From NCBI GenBank assembly GCA_009103225.1, contig RHPI01000560.1:107465-171464 (forward strand): a stretch of 64,000 nucleotides of DNA, in the 5' to 3' direction. The translations under genes and the position numbers were made by a program. The stretch comes from Chlorokybus atmophyticus. Taxonomy: Eukaryota > Streptophyta > Chlorokybophyceae > Chlorokybales > Chlorokybaceae. Shown here piece after piece: positions 1 through 12,381 of this stretch (its first letter is position 1; the number at the start of each line of letters is the position of its first letter). The notes under the pieces were generated by a model that was not told the origin of the DNA, did not search any database, and saw only the letters and a list, made by a program, of their open reading frames with translations.

Positions 1-1837
1 TGAGCTTTGAGAAGGGGGCTGTAACGGGTACAAGGCTCAAAAAAGCCTGAACTGAAGATGTGTTACCTGATGTTGAACCTTGTCACAAGACGTGTCGACA
101 CTACCGCGGGTAATGCAATGGATTCACTGTGCTTGTGTGCGAACTCAGGCTTGTCGCCTTGTGAGCAGCGTTGCGCAGATGGTTGTCATTGCTATGATTG
201 CGTGCGGCACTTGCCTTGTGTCGGAAAGACAGCAAATATGTTGGTTGTTTGTGGAAATGTAACGCGGTAATAATGCTGCTGCTACGTCCGATGTAGAGTC
301 TTGAGCTATGTGCACCAATGTACATGGGCTGTACACACGCGTGCTCGGTTGGCCTACACACCAGGCACGTCCGTAAACCACTGTAAACCATGACACATCC
401 GCATGCACTGCGTGGTGGCACCACGCACACGCACGCACGCGCACGCGCGCACACACACACACGCGCGCGCGCCATACTTAGCATGCGTGCGTTAGAACTT
501 TAGATGTTTTGTACATACACACCATCATGCTCGCCTCTTGCTCCGCTGGTCCTCTAAGAGCGGATCAGCAGGCTGGTACTCCTTCACGTGGCCGGCGTGG
601 CGTCCACCTCTGAAGTTGGCGGACCTGCATGATGGGAAACAAGACAGACATCACGCATACGAAACTCTGCAGGTGCTGGTATACGATCTTGACATGGGAC
701 GTGCTCGTGTCTTGCAGGGTATGCGCCGCGTGCTTAAGTCCCAGCATCTTCACGTTGTACACACATACACACGCGTTTGCGCATTACTGGGTTCGGCCGC
801 GTTGGCGGGACTGCGCCCTCCTTGCAATGAGCAATCTACTGTATGTACACGATTGTACTTTTGGATTCGAGTACACTGCGCCTTCTGCCATGTGCGGCGT
901 GGCAGGTGTGACGGTGGTTGTGATGCGTTTGATAGCGAGCAGTGCTGCAGTGTTTTGTAATTGTGGTAGCGAGCGACTGGCGTGTGACGCAACCATGTAC
1001 ACTAGTACATGGTAGCGTAAGAGATGCAGAGTGACAATACGCGCGTGCATGTGCAACAACCAGCAAGTCATGCGCAGCATGCTCACTCACCAGCATAGGC
1101 ATTGTGGTTCTGCAATGGACAAGGCTCTGCCCATTTCTTCGCGAAAGAGATGGGCAGAGCCTAGTAGAGCAAGCATCGGTGTGGTGATGCGGGTGTGTGA
1201 GGGCGTGAGTGCGTGGAAACCCGCTCGCGGCGAGTGAGTGGCGGAGTTTGTGATGACCTCATGTGGCTGTTGCAAGCGACTGCGACGAGCTGGGTGGGCG
1301 GGCGTGGCGGAGTAGTGTACATCAGTCCGGAAGGCCAATGCAGCATGCACTCAGTGTACTGTTTATGGCTGGTGTAACGTAAGAGTCCGCAAGCCTGTGG
1401 CTAAGCCTACGGCCTGCTAGTGGCACATGCTGTGTACTTGTGTGCATGCAGTAGTGGTTTGCTTTGTGGCAAGCATTGCCTGCTTACAACCACACTTGGC
1501 TAGCAGCAATGTTTAAACCCAGCCGGCAGTCATACGGGTGGGTGCACGGCGTGCATGAGAAAATGATTTGCAAGTAGCAATACACGCTCCACGTTGACTG
1601 TCATGTTGCAAGCGCAAACGTCACACAACAGAATTGTCACTCGCAGTCAACCCTTCCCACACGACTTTGACCCCTCTGTATTCCAAGCATTACATGCCCT
1701 GTACTACGCAGGGGCTACTAGCTATGGTAACCAAGCACCTGTACAACGAAAGCGGTGTACAACCCGCACGTGCACGCGACGTCTGCAAGCATCTACTACT
1801 GGCAGTGCCCCAGTCACACACACATTCTTGTAACTCC
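1..1837. other. Mostly gene-free left edge
   Basis: I recognise no gene here. The stretch is rich in TG/CA steps, with alternating purine-pyrimidine DNA around 421-475. An imperfect hairpin lies at 1122-1162 (13 perfect pairs, one mismatch, four more). On the minus strand, an acceptor-like cag just above 633 opens a frame to a TGA near 533 that reads as a plausible short basic terminal exon, but I could not link it to another exon. At 20-28 the sequence TGTAACGGG follows a purine run, like the LTR starts of the elements at 53 kb. Confidence 0.5.
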
Positions 1838-2465
1838 TCACTCCTCCTCCTCGCCTCCCTGTCCCCCGGACTCCTGCTGCTCCCTCCTGGCCGCACCCGC
1901 TGCGGGACCCCGCCCCTCCTCCTGCTGCAGCTGCGTGGGCACCTGGCCGCCCTCGGTGTACTTGCCCACCTGCTCAGGGTCCTCACCACGCCTCTGCAAG
2001 AGTGTGTGTGGTTGTAGGTGGGTGGATGACGCGCTCGCGTGCATGCATACGTATGTGCAAATGGTGTGCGTGTGCAAAGATGTCGTGCCACAACACCACA
2101 GTGCGGTCGCATGCTTGCCTGAGGTGAGTGTGAGGAGAGCTGCTGCTGTTGCAGCTGCTCACTCACTCACTCACTCACACTCTCGTGAGCGCAAACACCA
2201 GAAAGCATGCAACAGCCATCTTGAGCCCGGGTGGATACGGCTGACAAACACGCTACGTCATTCCAAGGACCAAAAGCGCATGGCACACACGACAGATGCA
2301 TCCCTTCTCCCAACCCACCTGCGCTGCGTACTCGTGTATCCTCTGTCCCCCCCTCGTCCCTCCCTTGTGGCCCCCCGCGCGGATGCGCTCCATGGGGTCC
2401 GGGTCCGCAGGACGACCTGTGGCAGGGTCGTAGTGGTAGCCCTTGTCGCCGCCGCCGCTGGACAT
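1838..2465 (-). CDS. Small hydrophilic LEA/KGG-like protein
   Basis: Two exons, 2465-2319 and 1993-1838, are joined in phase 0 (donor gtgggt, acceptor ttgcag) and give about 100 residues. The protein is very hydrophilic and glycine-rich: it starts MSSGGGDKG, has GGHKGG and TRGGQRIHEYA in the middle, then EDPEQVGKYTEGGQ, and ends in a run of glutamates. The DPEQ...GG pattern resembles KGG or group-1 LEA (Em-like) repeats, which belong to disordered desiccation or stress proteins. That family link is an inference from a weak motif. No signal peptide or membrane segment is visible. The ATG is preferred because the frame reads cleanly from it to the donor. Confidence 0.55.
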
Positions 2466-3740
2466 GATGGCGGATGAGGCGGATGCGGTTGGAGGGTGGG
2501 TGAGGGTGCGGCTCGCTCTTGCGAATGTTTTGTTAACCTGCAAGGGAGGAGTACACACATAAGCAACGCCCTGTGTGCATCACTGATGCACACAAGCTTC
2601 TTGAGGTGCACTGCCATGATGTCTATGTGTGTGTGCGTGTATGCGTGTCTCTGTGGCACTATTCCAACAGCACGCCGTGCCTTGCGGCAACCCTTGGAAT
2701 GTGACCACGAGTACAGCGGCAGTGCAACCTGTCAGAACTTGCACGCGGAAGCAAGCAGCACACCGCTCTTACCTTGCCTTGGCTGCTCCGCAACTCAAAA
2801 CTTGCCTTCGGGGCGCAGCTTCCACCTCTTCAGGCAAACGAACAGTTGAGACAAGAGTACACAGGGCTTGCCTGCTGGTGCATGCAGTGCGGACGTCAAC
2901 GCTGCGGCCCCGATCTACACTGTACAACGTCAGAGGCAACGGCATTATTATCGCCACATTGCATCAGCAAAACGCCTCTAAAGAGCGCGACAGGCGTGCG
3001 TGCGTGCGTGCGTGCGTGCATGACACCTTTCACAAGCGCTGTTGCATGAGAAAGCGTACCCTGCTGCAGGCAGAGAAGGTCTGGGCTCCTGCCTGTCAGA
3101 CGCTGCCGCTGCAGAATGAAGAGAGGGGCCATTAAGTGCCAGAAGCAGAAGGCCCAGCAGGCTCAGAAGGCGCTGGCGGCTCCGCTCTGATTAATGACAA
3201 CACTTGAAGCCTAAGCACGCACGTGTCGTTCTCGCCACCTTTGCCTTGAAGGAGCGATGACGGAGCTGCAGGCTGGACTGCAACAATGTGTCATAGCGGT
3301 GATGGGCAGGCTTCGCTGCTGCCACATTCACACACCGACAATCAGACTGTTTGGATGGCAGTCCGCAAGCTGGCTTGCTGCTCACTGGGTCAGCGCAGGG
3401 TGTGACTTGATAGGCATATACATTACTGCTTACTCCAGTTGTACTTGAGCTCAAGTACAGCTGACATAACGCCACAAGGGCTGATGAAACGGAGAATGGA
3501 CTTGCTTGAATGTTAGTTGTTGACTCGCACAACGATTCAGCCATACGTGGGAGCTAATGTAACAACTGTTAAGACGAGTGCATTGGCAGACATGTGTGAC
3601 CTTGCATGCGTAGTCAAGCCAACATAGAGCTGCAAAATCAGGCATCACCCAAGAGCATACGTAAGGTGGCGAGCATACTCTACTTAACCACATCTCTTAT
3701 GTTATGTGTACATGTACTTTACAAGCTGAGTGTGCCAATA
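2466..3740. other. Intergenic, possible short exon
   Basis: No confident gene. A (GTGC)n run lies at 2994-3019. On the plus strand, an acceptor-like ctgcag at 3110-3115 opens a frame that encodes a short lysine/glutamine-rich tail ending in a TGA near 3190; it could be a last exon, but no upstream exon was found. Confidence 0.4.
3440..3459. repeat. 20 bp perfect palindrome
   Basis: TGTACTTGAGCTCAAGTACA is self-complementary over 20 bases. It lies in intergenic DNA beyond the 3' end of the biotin ligase gene. No function can be read from it. Confidence 0.8.
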
Positions 3741-5692
3741 CTACGTCTGCCCACCCTGGCTTTCCTGCAACTTCTTGCGTACGAGACCTTTGAAGAAGTC
3801 CAAACTGTTGCCATCCGGATGCAGCTCGAATGGCTTCCCGGCCGCATCGGTCGCAAGAAGATAACCACTTTTGGCCAGACCCTGCAATAGTGGTACACAT
3901 AGCAACAACAATCAGCACACTGTTATGCACATCCAGGATAACAACAAGAAATAGAAAAGCAGATGCCTTTGCCAAAGGTTGGTACCTGCACTTCAAGCTC
4001 GACTTTCGAATGGATGCCTTTCTCACTGTCCTCTTCAAGATGGACCTTCTGCCCCGTATGAAGCCAGTACTGCAGGTACTCATCCTGGAAGGGCGTGAAC
4101 CCCTCTGTGTCAAACACGCGCAGCATGCTTTGCAACTCTGAGACAATCTCAGCAAGCAGTTCTTCCCTCTCCACTCCTCCCGCGTTGCCGTGCTTAAAGC
4201 CCGGGTCGCATAGCTTGTTCAGACACGTGGTAGGCTCTGTGTTGGACACGTTGAAGCCAACACCCATCGTGACGCGGAAGTGGCGGTGCCACGCAGAGAA
4301 GGTCGAGTGGCACAGCACACCGCCAATTTTCTGACCATCGTTGCTGTAGATGTCGTTCGGCCACTTAATCTTTATATCGGCGGGATGCGTGTATACCCTC
4401 TCTGTTGCCGACCGCGCTGCCTTCACCACAGCTAAGGATACCAAGTATTGAAGGAAAGGGAGAGTCCGGCCGTCTGCTACGAAGGAAGTGCAGCTGAACA
4501 TGAGACAACCCGGTGGGGAAGTCCACACATTGTCCCCGCGCCCTGTCAAACACAAGTTCTTATAGTGTGCTGCTAGTTGTGCTCACATTGTGCAATCGTC
4601 ACTCATCGCTGGCAAGCACAATGATCCTCACCTCGGCCGCTTTCTTGCACATCAGCTATACACACTGTTCCCGGGGGGAAGCTCTTGATATTCCTACACA
4701 ACAGCGTCAGTGACACAACCAGCGCACACCATGCTGCAAGCAAGATGGCAAGTGGCAACTTAGCATCAATGCTGTCTCTATCTTACTCTTGCAGGATGGT
4801 TTGCGTTGAGGGTAGCCGAGCAGCGACAAGCAGCGCGCGCCCCAGAGTGGGCAGACCAGTAGGCGTCATGAAACCAACTCCTTTGTTGTTGTTCTCGGTG
4901 GTTTGTTGCTCGTTGAGAGTGGGTGCCAAAGCAGCGAAGTACTTATCACTGTTGAACGCTGATTCAGGGCGCCCCTCAAGGCGCAACTCAACACCTGAGG
5001 ATGCATGGACTTATGAGACTTGCTTGCCGCGTGCCTTAGCATGAGAACTTATTCGCAAGTACATGTGTACAATTGCGCGAGATGAGAGCTTCAAACATTG
5101 CTAAACTGAAGATGATGCCTATTATGTGGAATGTAGCTCTACCTGAGTGCGCACACAACATGCCAGTACGAATGTCACACGCATGCGGGACACAGGCTTG
5201 TCAACGTAATGTGCTCTCTGTTTTGCTACAATAGTGCTCAACATGTATACCTGCTTCTTGACCATATTGCATGTAAAATGCAAGGGCATGGTTTCAACAG
5301 CTACAATGCACGAAAAGCAATCAATGCGAAATGATGGCAATGCTCGCCTAAGGCTCTGTATGGCAAGCACCTTCAGGCAGACTGGGCGGCTCCTGCAGCA
5401 GCAGTGAGCGCGCCACCTCCGCTTCGCCAGGCGACGCCGCAGCCAGCCACAGCTGCGTCACCATGGCGTGGGCAACACCAACACCAACACCAACACCACT
5501 ATCAGCCTGACATGTTGCTACTTGCTGGTAAGCAGCAGCAGCAGGTGGCCGACCACGCCGGCCTGGCCTGACAAAGCTGCCGCCTACCACCCTCCTCCCC
5601 ACTGCCGCCACCAACGCCGCCGTCACCGCCTGGCCCGCCAGCAGCATGCGCCTTGAGCCCAAGCTTGGGCCAGACCAGACCAGGCCAGGCAT
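3741..5692 (-). CDS. HCS1: Biotin--protein ligase (holocarboxylase synthetase)
   Basis: This enzyme activates biotin with ATP and attaches it to biotin-dependent carboxylases such as acetyl-CoA carboxylase. Five exons with matching phases were built: 5692-5371, 4994-4787, 4693-4632, 4542-3986 and 3881-3741, encoding about 429 residues. The catalytic core is clear: GRGDNVW (biotinyl-AMP loop, family GRGR), then KIKWPNDIYSNDGQKIGGVL, then a C-terminal domain with GYLLATDAAGKPFELHPDGN and DFFKGLVRKK. The glycine-rich loop ends in GRGD rather than GRGR, but starts ESGRGRGD. The N-terminal exon is rich in alanine and arginine, fitting an organelle transit peptide, and contains a segment (SPGEAEVARSL) that resembles the N-terminal region of plant HCS1. 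Start: first ATG of exon 1. It is divergent from the helicase gene, 135 bp away. TGTAA lies just beyond the TAG stop. Confidence 0.93.
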
Positions 5693-5827
5693 GAGCGGAC
5701 TGCACTAGACTACCAGACCAGACCAGACCAGACCAAGCCGACAACCCTACATTGGCGGCGGCGGCGGGGGCGGGGAGGAGGAGATATGTTGGTGGTTGCG
5801 CAGTGGTAGAGCAGTAGCTTGCCAGCC
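5693..5827. promoter_or_regulatory. Shared divergent promoter region
   Basis: Only 135 bp separate the start codons of the biotin ligase (-) and the helicase (+). The segment carries five tandem CCAGA/ACCAG pentamers around 5710-5735 and a GC-rich run (ggcggcggcgg) near 5754-5776. Both 5' UTRs and both promoters must fit here, unless unseen 5' exons exist. I see no clear TATA box. Confidence 0.55.
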
Positions 5828-8800
5828 ATGCTTGCCTTGACGGCGGCGGCTGAGGCGATTGCGGGGAGGGCTGCCGCCGCCTCTTCCAAGAGCTGCGGCA
5901 GCAGCCTTGTCTGCGCCTGCTGCTGCCGCCGCCAGCTGAGCAGCGTTAGGAGTAGTAGTAGTAGCAGTTGCAGTAGCAGTAGCAGGCTTAGCCTTCACCT
6001 CACTAGGCCACGCTGGCAGTCGTTTGCTGCTGCCCCAAGCAAGCAGCTGCCGTTGCGCACAGCTACTTTTTGCTCTGCCGCCGCAGCCGCTGCTGCTCCT
6101 GGGGCTGGGACAAGGAAGGAAGCGGAGGCTACTAGAGACTGGTTCTATGCCGATCCTAGCGTGAGCTTTGAGAAGCTGGGTATCAACCCTGAGATCCAAG
6201 GCGCCTTGAACAGGTCTGGCTTTGAACGACCCACCCAAGTCCAGGTATGTGCGGTTGTGTTGGGTGTAGTGCGTTGCACAAAAGCGTGCTTGCTAACTAT
6301 GTGCATGCAAAAGCAGTAAGCATTAGCTGCATTGTGTCTTGACTTGGCAATTCGCACATAGTCTTGGCTGCTGTGTGCGCGGGCGCAAGTGCCATAGCAC
6401 GCCAATTTGGTCTACAGTGTAATTGCCGTGAGAACAGTTTAGCACGGCAGCAATGTTTTTTTTGTGTGTGCGCAACTGTTTTTATGCAATGCAGGAGTTG
6501 GCGTTTCCAGCCGTGCTCGCTGGCCAGGATGTCGTCCTGGCAGCAGAGACTGGCAGCGGGAAGACGCTCGCATACCTCGCGCCTGTCATGCAACGCTTGC
6601 TCGTCATGAAGGTCAGTAACCCGTACGCTTGAACTCACTTGCAATCCATTTTGAGACACCCCCTGAGGTTGGTCGCATTGTCCATGCTCACAGGAGTCAT
6701 TGACTGCTGCCGATGAGGACGAAGATGAAGATGAAGATGACGAGGACAAGGACGACGAGAAAGGGGATGAGGTTGACGAGCAGGGCGAGGTGGTGGATGA
6801 TTTCCGCAAGGCATCTCCCGCATGCGCGCTGGTGCTATGCCCAAATGGCGCGCTAAGCGAGCAGGTTGTGGCTGTCGGGCAGTCTATGCGGCACGCCAAT
6901 GGCACGCCGCTGCTGCGTATCGGGCTATTATCAGGTGGAGTGGTGAGTCTGGGTATGCTTTTGTTTGTGTTGTGTATGTCAATAGAGGTCATGTTGGCGT
7001 TGTGCCAGACCCAACACCACCATAGTGATGTTTGTATTGTGCTGGCACAACGGGGTGTTGAAGTGAATGTTTGTAATGTGCAGGCACCACCAATTGTGCC
7101 GTACGACGTAGTTGTAGCGACGCCGGCCGGGCTGCTGAACAACCTGTACTTTTATGATCGCAAGCGCAGGCGACGCAATGCCTTCGTTTACTCCGTGCGG
7201 CAGCTGGTGAGTTTGCATGCATATTGTACCAGCCCGCCTGTTCATGTTGGGCTGTTGTCCACACTTGGTGGGACCGACCTTGTAGGTTGAACACAACAAT
7301 TCATGTTACGCACAGTTGAGAAAGTTTGTCAAGTCACAAGTTTGCTTGTCATGAACGCTATGCTAACAGCACGCGTGTTCTCATGCAGGTGGTTGATGAG
7401 GCTGACATGCTGCTAGCTGGAGGCTTTGAGCGTGACACAATGAGAGTGATCACCATGTTGAAGCAAAGCGAGAGAGAGCAGGCTGCTGAGTTGTTGAATA
7501 ACGACGCCACGTCACGACTGCCACGATGGGACTCTTTGTATGTTGGCCTGTAGTGCATGCTTCTATCAATGCTTGTCTTGCCGGTTTTGTGACATTTGTG
7601 GCATGGCAGGGAAGCAACACGCAGCAAGCAGTACATTTTTGTGGCGGCAACCATGCCGGACGGCAGCAAAAAGTCCATTGGGGAGGTGTGTGACGCGCGT
7701 TTAGTAACTATGTGGCTTCGTGTTTCGGTTAACAGTTTCATGACACAGTTGTTGTCGGCAGATGTTGCGTTATCAGTTTCCTAATGCTACTTGGTTGAGC
7801 GGGTCGTTGCTTCACTGCCGCACCCCCAGCTTGCGTATGACATGGGTGGAAGTGAGTCCCGAAACCCACCGCGAGACACTGCTTGCAGCGGTGTCGTCTG
7901 CATACGCAACACCAGTGGATGCGGAGCCAGGTACGCAGAGAGATCGATAAGTAGATGAATGCCACTTGTTATGTGCAATGGCAACCATGTTGATCGGAAC
8001 ATTTGTCTTGCAACCAGTGCCACGCACCATTGTTTTTGCAAACACGTCGCGAACAGCCGAGTTCGTTGCCCAGGATCTCACAGAGGCCCTGGAGCAGGTG
8101 CCCATCTGGAAGTACCATAGTGAGGTACACACGCAAACCACTACTGCTGTTGGGTAATTTCTATGCCTTGCATGCACATGTTGCATGCGTTGCAAGGCTG
8201 ATTCACCAAGCGTGCAGGTGCCCATGCCGGAGAGGACCTCTGCAATCAGCAACTTCGCAGAGAAGGGCGGCGTGCTGGTGTGCACAGATGCGGCTGCACG
8301 CGGCCTAGATATTGATGCCATCCAGCATGTTGTCCAGGTAACAATCCATGATACTTATGTGTGTCCGTCTCTGTCGTGACTGTTGCTTTTTGTTGCTGAG
8401 ATTGAAACAGCTCTTACCACAAGGCACAAGATAATACAGTGAGTCCTTGGTGGCAGGCGGAGTTTGCGCTGAATGCTGTGGACTTTCTGCACCGCGTTGG
8501 GCGAACTGCACGAGCCGGTAGAGAGGGGCAGGTGACCAGTCTGTACACCGAGTTTGACGGGCCGCTTGTGGAAGCGGTGCGCACGGCAGCCGAGGCCGGC
8601 CAACCGGTGGTAAGCTGACTATATAATATATTGGTGCAAGGGTTCACACGTTGAGCAGCTTGTGTGAGGTTCACAAACTGCACTTCTTGTCAGGAGGGTG
8701 CTTTCAGCCGCAAACGCAGTTTTCGGAAGAAGCTTAAGAAATATGGGCCAACACGACGAGGTAGGCGCACAGATAGTGTTACACGCATTGAGTTTGCTTC

Positions 8801-8885
8801 ACTCTGTTCAGAAACCTTATATGTCATTCCTTGTGCAGGTGTTGCAGATCCTGCACGAGTTAAGCAAAGTCAGTCAAGCATGTGA
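5828..8885 (+). CDS. RH22: Plastid DEAD-box RNA helicase, RH22-like
   Basis: An ATP-dependent RNA helicase; Arabidopsis RH22 acts in plastid 50S ribosome assembly. Twelve exons, all phase-consistent: 5828-6244, 6495-6611, 6694-6942, 7084-7206, 7389-7537, 7610-7685, 7762-7930, 8018-8124, 8218-8337, 8457-8609, 8694-8760, 8839-8885 (597 aa). Motifs in order: a Ser/Ala-rich N-terminal transit-like region (1-100), Q-motif region GFERPTQVQ, motif I AETGSGKT (156-163), TPAG, DEAD (305-308), AAT in place of SAT, motif IV TIVFANT, VLVCTDAAARGLDI, and HRVGRTARAG. The C-terminus GAFSRKRSFRKKLKK matches the RH22 tail, which sets it apart from other plastid helicases. Odd: an acidic insert of Glu/Asp (about 183-207) between motifs I and Ia. 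Intron 3 is 141 nt, in frame and free of stops. Confidence 0.93.
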
Positions 8886-10747
8886 CGCTAGCTTTGTTGA
8901 TAACAACACATCATGTAGGTGTTCTGCTTCAACAGCCATGGATGTCTTGTGTGAGTGGAAGTGAATGTCCAGCCTTATGCTGATGCTGCTCGTGCGGAGG
9001 TCCTTAACCCTAATCCTGCGGGGTCCAGGCCTTTGCTATTGGCACGCATTGTGAAGATTGGTTTCATAGTGCGTGCGTGTTGTCATGGCATATAACCACA
9101 TGCTGATGGAGAAGCGCTTTGAAGTGTGTACATATATCCAAAGTACCACTGAGCATGCACCATGATGCCTCACACACATTCCATATGGCTTGCAGTCAAT
9201 CATACTCTACTACATCACATTACACACAATCCTTTTATAGTATACATATACTCACCTCACGCCCATGCATAGGTCACCACCGGGCTACATACTACATAGT
9301 ACTACCCCCCTCAATACCACCACTCACGCCCTATGTTGTTAGTCATGTGCGCAGGCATCATTGTCGCAACCTGCAACGCAGTCGCCCGCGTGTACAAACG
9401 GTGCATCGTACTATGATGCATTTGCATGATGCCGAATGCCGAATGCATCATATATAGATACCAAATGCTTCGCACTTCACACACGCGCACCTTTAACACG
9501 ATCACTAGGCCAAACCACGCTCACATTGCCTACTTCTCTACCTACTCTACCACTACAACTACCCCACCATGTTAGTCATGCATGCATGCATTTGGCAAAC
9601 TCAACCACATGCACCGCTGGTATGGTTGTGTGCAAAGTTATCCATGTCTGTCCATTGGTTCACAATTGCATTACACAAGACATGATATCGCGAGCACATG
9701 CTACAAGTTTCAATACGAGAGCTCAACGACGCTAAATATAGACGACAAATTAAATAGAATTAGGTGGTGTACCAAGCACAACCACGCGGAGCGTGGTTGT
9801 GCTTGGTAAGGCATGATAAACTTGTTTAACACACGCACTTCCAAACGTAGCAGAGAGAATAGTCGATGCATTCAGGTAGTGGGTTAAATATGCTCTTGCT
9901 AGTTGTTACATACACATGTGTACATATAACTTTGCGTGGTTGATAATGACGCATTGACGAACTCATAATTGTATGAATGGATTACATATAACAAAGCGTC
10001 AACATTTTGCATGTAATCATTAGCATCAACGCATGAAGTAATGCTCAACCCGATTGAAATGCCGATGACTCGTGGAGTTATCAACAATGAAATGCACCAT
10101 GCAAAGCAGCAAAAGCCACCGTGGTGATTGCAACGCATTGTCAGTAGGCCTACATGCGAACGGATGCACGCCTTACGTCAAGGTCGCTTATAAGAAGGGC
10201 TGCCTGATGCCCTATTCCAAACCGCCGCTGAGACGCGGATCCACGGCGGCAGAATCACGTGCCAGCGCCCCGCTGGCGTCACCGTTTCAAACACACCACA
10301 CACCCAACAGTGACACTGGTGAGCGTCACCCACCCACACCCCAAACAGCAAGCTCCATTTGGGGGTTCGCCCCGCCGCACCTTTCCCCAACTGCGCCGCA
10401 GCGCGCGTCCGCCCCCTCTCGTCGACTGTGACGCCAGCTCCACGTACGCCTGCGCCGCCGCTACGGCAACAGCCTTGCGCTCTGCTTGCAGCGCTGCTCA
10501 GTCAGTGAGGGGTGTCAAGCAGCTGGGGAAGGGTGATAAGAGAACCCTGTGCTCTCGGCATGAGCATCATCATCAGGTTGGCCGAGATAAAGCACCCAAG
10601 ACCATCTCTTCATCTCTTGTTGAGTCACGAGGCTGTTCAGCAAGTGCGTGAGTGTTGTGCAGCTGTAGTGCAGCGCTACTATTGAGAGTAGTGTAGTGTT
10701 GGGGTCACTGGTGGCTGCATTGGGGCTGGCACAGTGGGGCAGATGCG
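8886..10747. other. Intergenic, no recognisable gene
   Basis: Between the helicase and the carrier. It contains a near-perfect hairpin (separate entry), ATGCATGC-rich stretches near 9575-9590, and an open plus-strand frame (about 10259-10651) of Ser/Thr/Ala/Arg-rich sequence that matches nothing I know and could be a 5' region of the carrier gene or chance. Confidence 0.5.
9770..9808. repeat. Perfect hairpin, 18 bp stem, 3 nt loop
   Basis: TACCAAGCACAACCACGC is followed by gga and its exact reverse complement. It lies in the helicase-carrier intergenic region. It belongs to a set of similar hairpins in this window that share form but not sequence. Confidence 0.9.
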
Positions 10748-12381
10748 ATGGCGGCAGCGGAGCACCTGTGCGGGGCGGTAGAGCTGCCTGCCACTGCTGG
10801 GATCAGCGCGCGAATGAAGCCAAGGCAGCAGGTGGGGATTTTTCCATCCCGGGTTGGGCATGCTTTCAGCATCACAGCACGCGCACAAACTCATCTCACC
10901 ATACACCTTACTTGTGTTGCAACGATGACGATGATGATGATGATGATGATGATATTGGGGCATGTCAAGTAATGCAGTGCATCCGGCAGGCAATGCTCAC
11001 GCCTGCGGCAGATGCATGTGTTGGGGCAATCTCCGGCTGCGTGGAGGTGCTTCTTATGCAGCCTGCAGTGGCATGGAAAAACGCCCTTCAGGTATATACT
11101 GTGCACAAGCATACGCACTACCAATTCTGTCATGCTTTAGTGCTAGCATTGGCTGACCCACTCAATTGCGACACGATGCACAGGACGGATACACGTTGTC
11201 GCTGGCGCCACGAAACCTGTACCGCGGGCTGGGGGTGAACCTAGCGAGCATATCGCCCATCACGGCAGTGCAGTTTGGTGTCGACTCAGCCCTCGCTACA
11301 GCGTACACAAAATGTACACGCATAAGACATTGTCGGGGGTGATATGTGTGCACGCGTTCATGTGTATGTGTGTGCGCATGTGTCAGACACTGATGTCACG
11401 CTGATGTGTGGACAACTGTGTGTGCAGTGACTGGAATTGAAGAGGCGTCCCCAGTGACGCGCATAGCGTTGTCTGCGGCAGCTGGCGGGGCGTCCGCGGC
11501 GGTGTCCACGCCAGCGGAGCTTGTCATGATCCAGCAGCAGAAGGCAGGGGGAACGATGGGGGACACCGCGCGCAGAGTGGCACGGAGTTTCGGAGGCCAT
11601 ACGCTGTTCAAGGGCATGGTGAGTTGTACATATCATGGCACAAATGCGCAAGAAACAGGCATGGTCATGTCAGTTTGTTTCTGGCGTCCGTGCATGAACG
11701 CGTGCAGGTGTTGGAGTGTGCGCATGTGTGTGACCGACAACTGCCACGAACGCATACATAAATATGCCTGTTCATGTGCGCCCGTGGTTGTGAAGAGTGC
11801 AAGCACATGCTTGCGAGAGCATGTGCTTGCACTCTTATCTGCTTGGCTAAGTTCAGATGTGCACGCACATGCGCATGCATGCGTGACTTTGAGCAAGTGT
11901 GCATACATCCAATTCATGCGCACATGTTCATATGTGTGTCTGAGTACATGCATGCGGACTGACTCAAAATCTGTTGTACCCATGTTTACAGGCACCTTGT
12001 ATATTCCGTGAGAGCGTGTACACAGCAGCATATTTGGGTCTCAGTCCTCTGCTCAAGGAGGAGCTCATGGCCAACTCAAGGTTGTTTCAGTCAAGCCAAC
12101 AAGCAGCCTCTCTGGTTTCAGCATTGGTTTCAGGCGTGACGGCTTCACTGTTGACACAGCCCGCGGACACAATCAAGACGAGGATGCAAGCTCACTTGGG
12201 TCCTCATGAGCCATACAACACCACAAAGGAGACAGCGCAGAAGGTGTGGAGGGAAGGCGGCCTGCGGCTCATGTATAGTGGTATAGTGCCCCGATCCTTG
12301 CGAGTCAGTGTTGCAGTGCTGTGCTTGATGGAGTCCAAAGAGTTTCTGACGAATCTGGCAGTTAGCGCAAGGACAGCATAG
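10748..12381 (+). CDS. Mitochondrial carrier family (SLC25) protein
   Basis: A six-helix inner-membrane solute carrier; the substrate cannot be told. Five exons: 10748-10831, 10990-11091, 11184-11313, 11428-11618, 11992-12381 (298 aa, the usual family length), phases consistent. The three repeats are visible. The third has the canonical signature QPADTIKTRMQ. The first reads QPAVAWKNALQ (acidic residue replaced by Val) and the second TPAELVMIQQQ (basic residue replaced by Met), so two of the three matrix-gate salt bridges look broken. Later parts of the repeats are recognisable: LYRGLGVNL, TLFKGM and LMYSGIVPRSLRVS. Intron 1 has a (GAT)n run at 10923-10953 and intron 4 a perfect hairpin. Two TGTAA motifs follow the TAG stop within 50 bp. 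Exon 1 is short and the least certain part. Confidence 0.82.
11794..11835. repeat. Perfect hairpin, 18 bp stem, 6 nt loop
   Basis: AGAGTGCAAGCACATGCT, loop tgcgag, then its exact complement, inside intron 4 of the carrier gene. The stem is as long as a typical small RNA precursor arm but shorter than most miRNA precursors. Confidence 0.9.
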
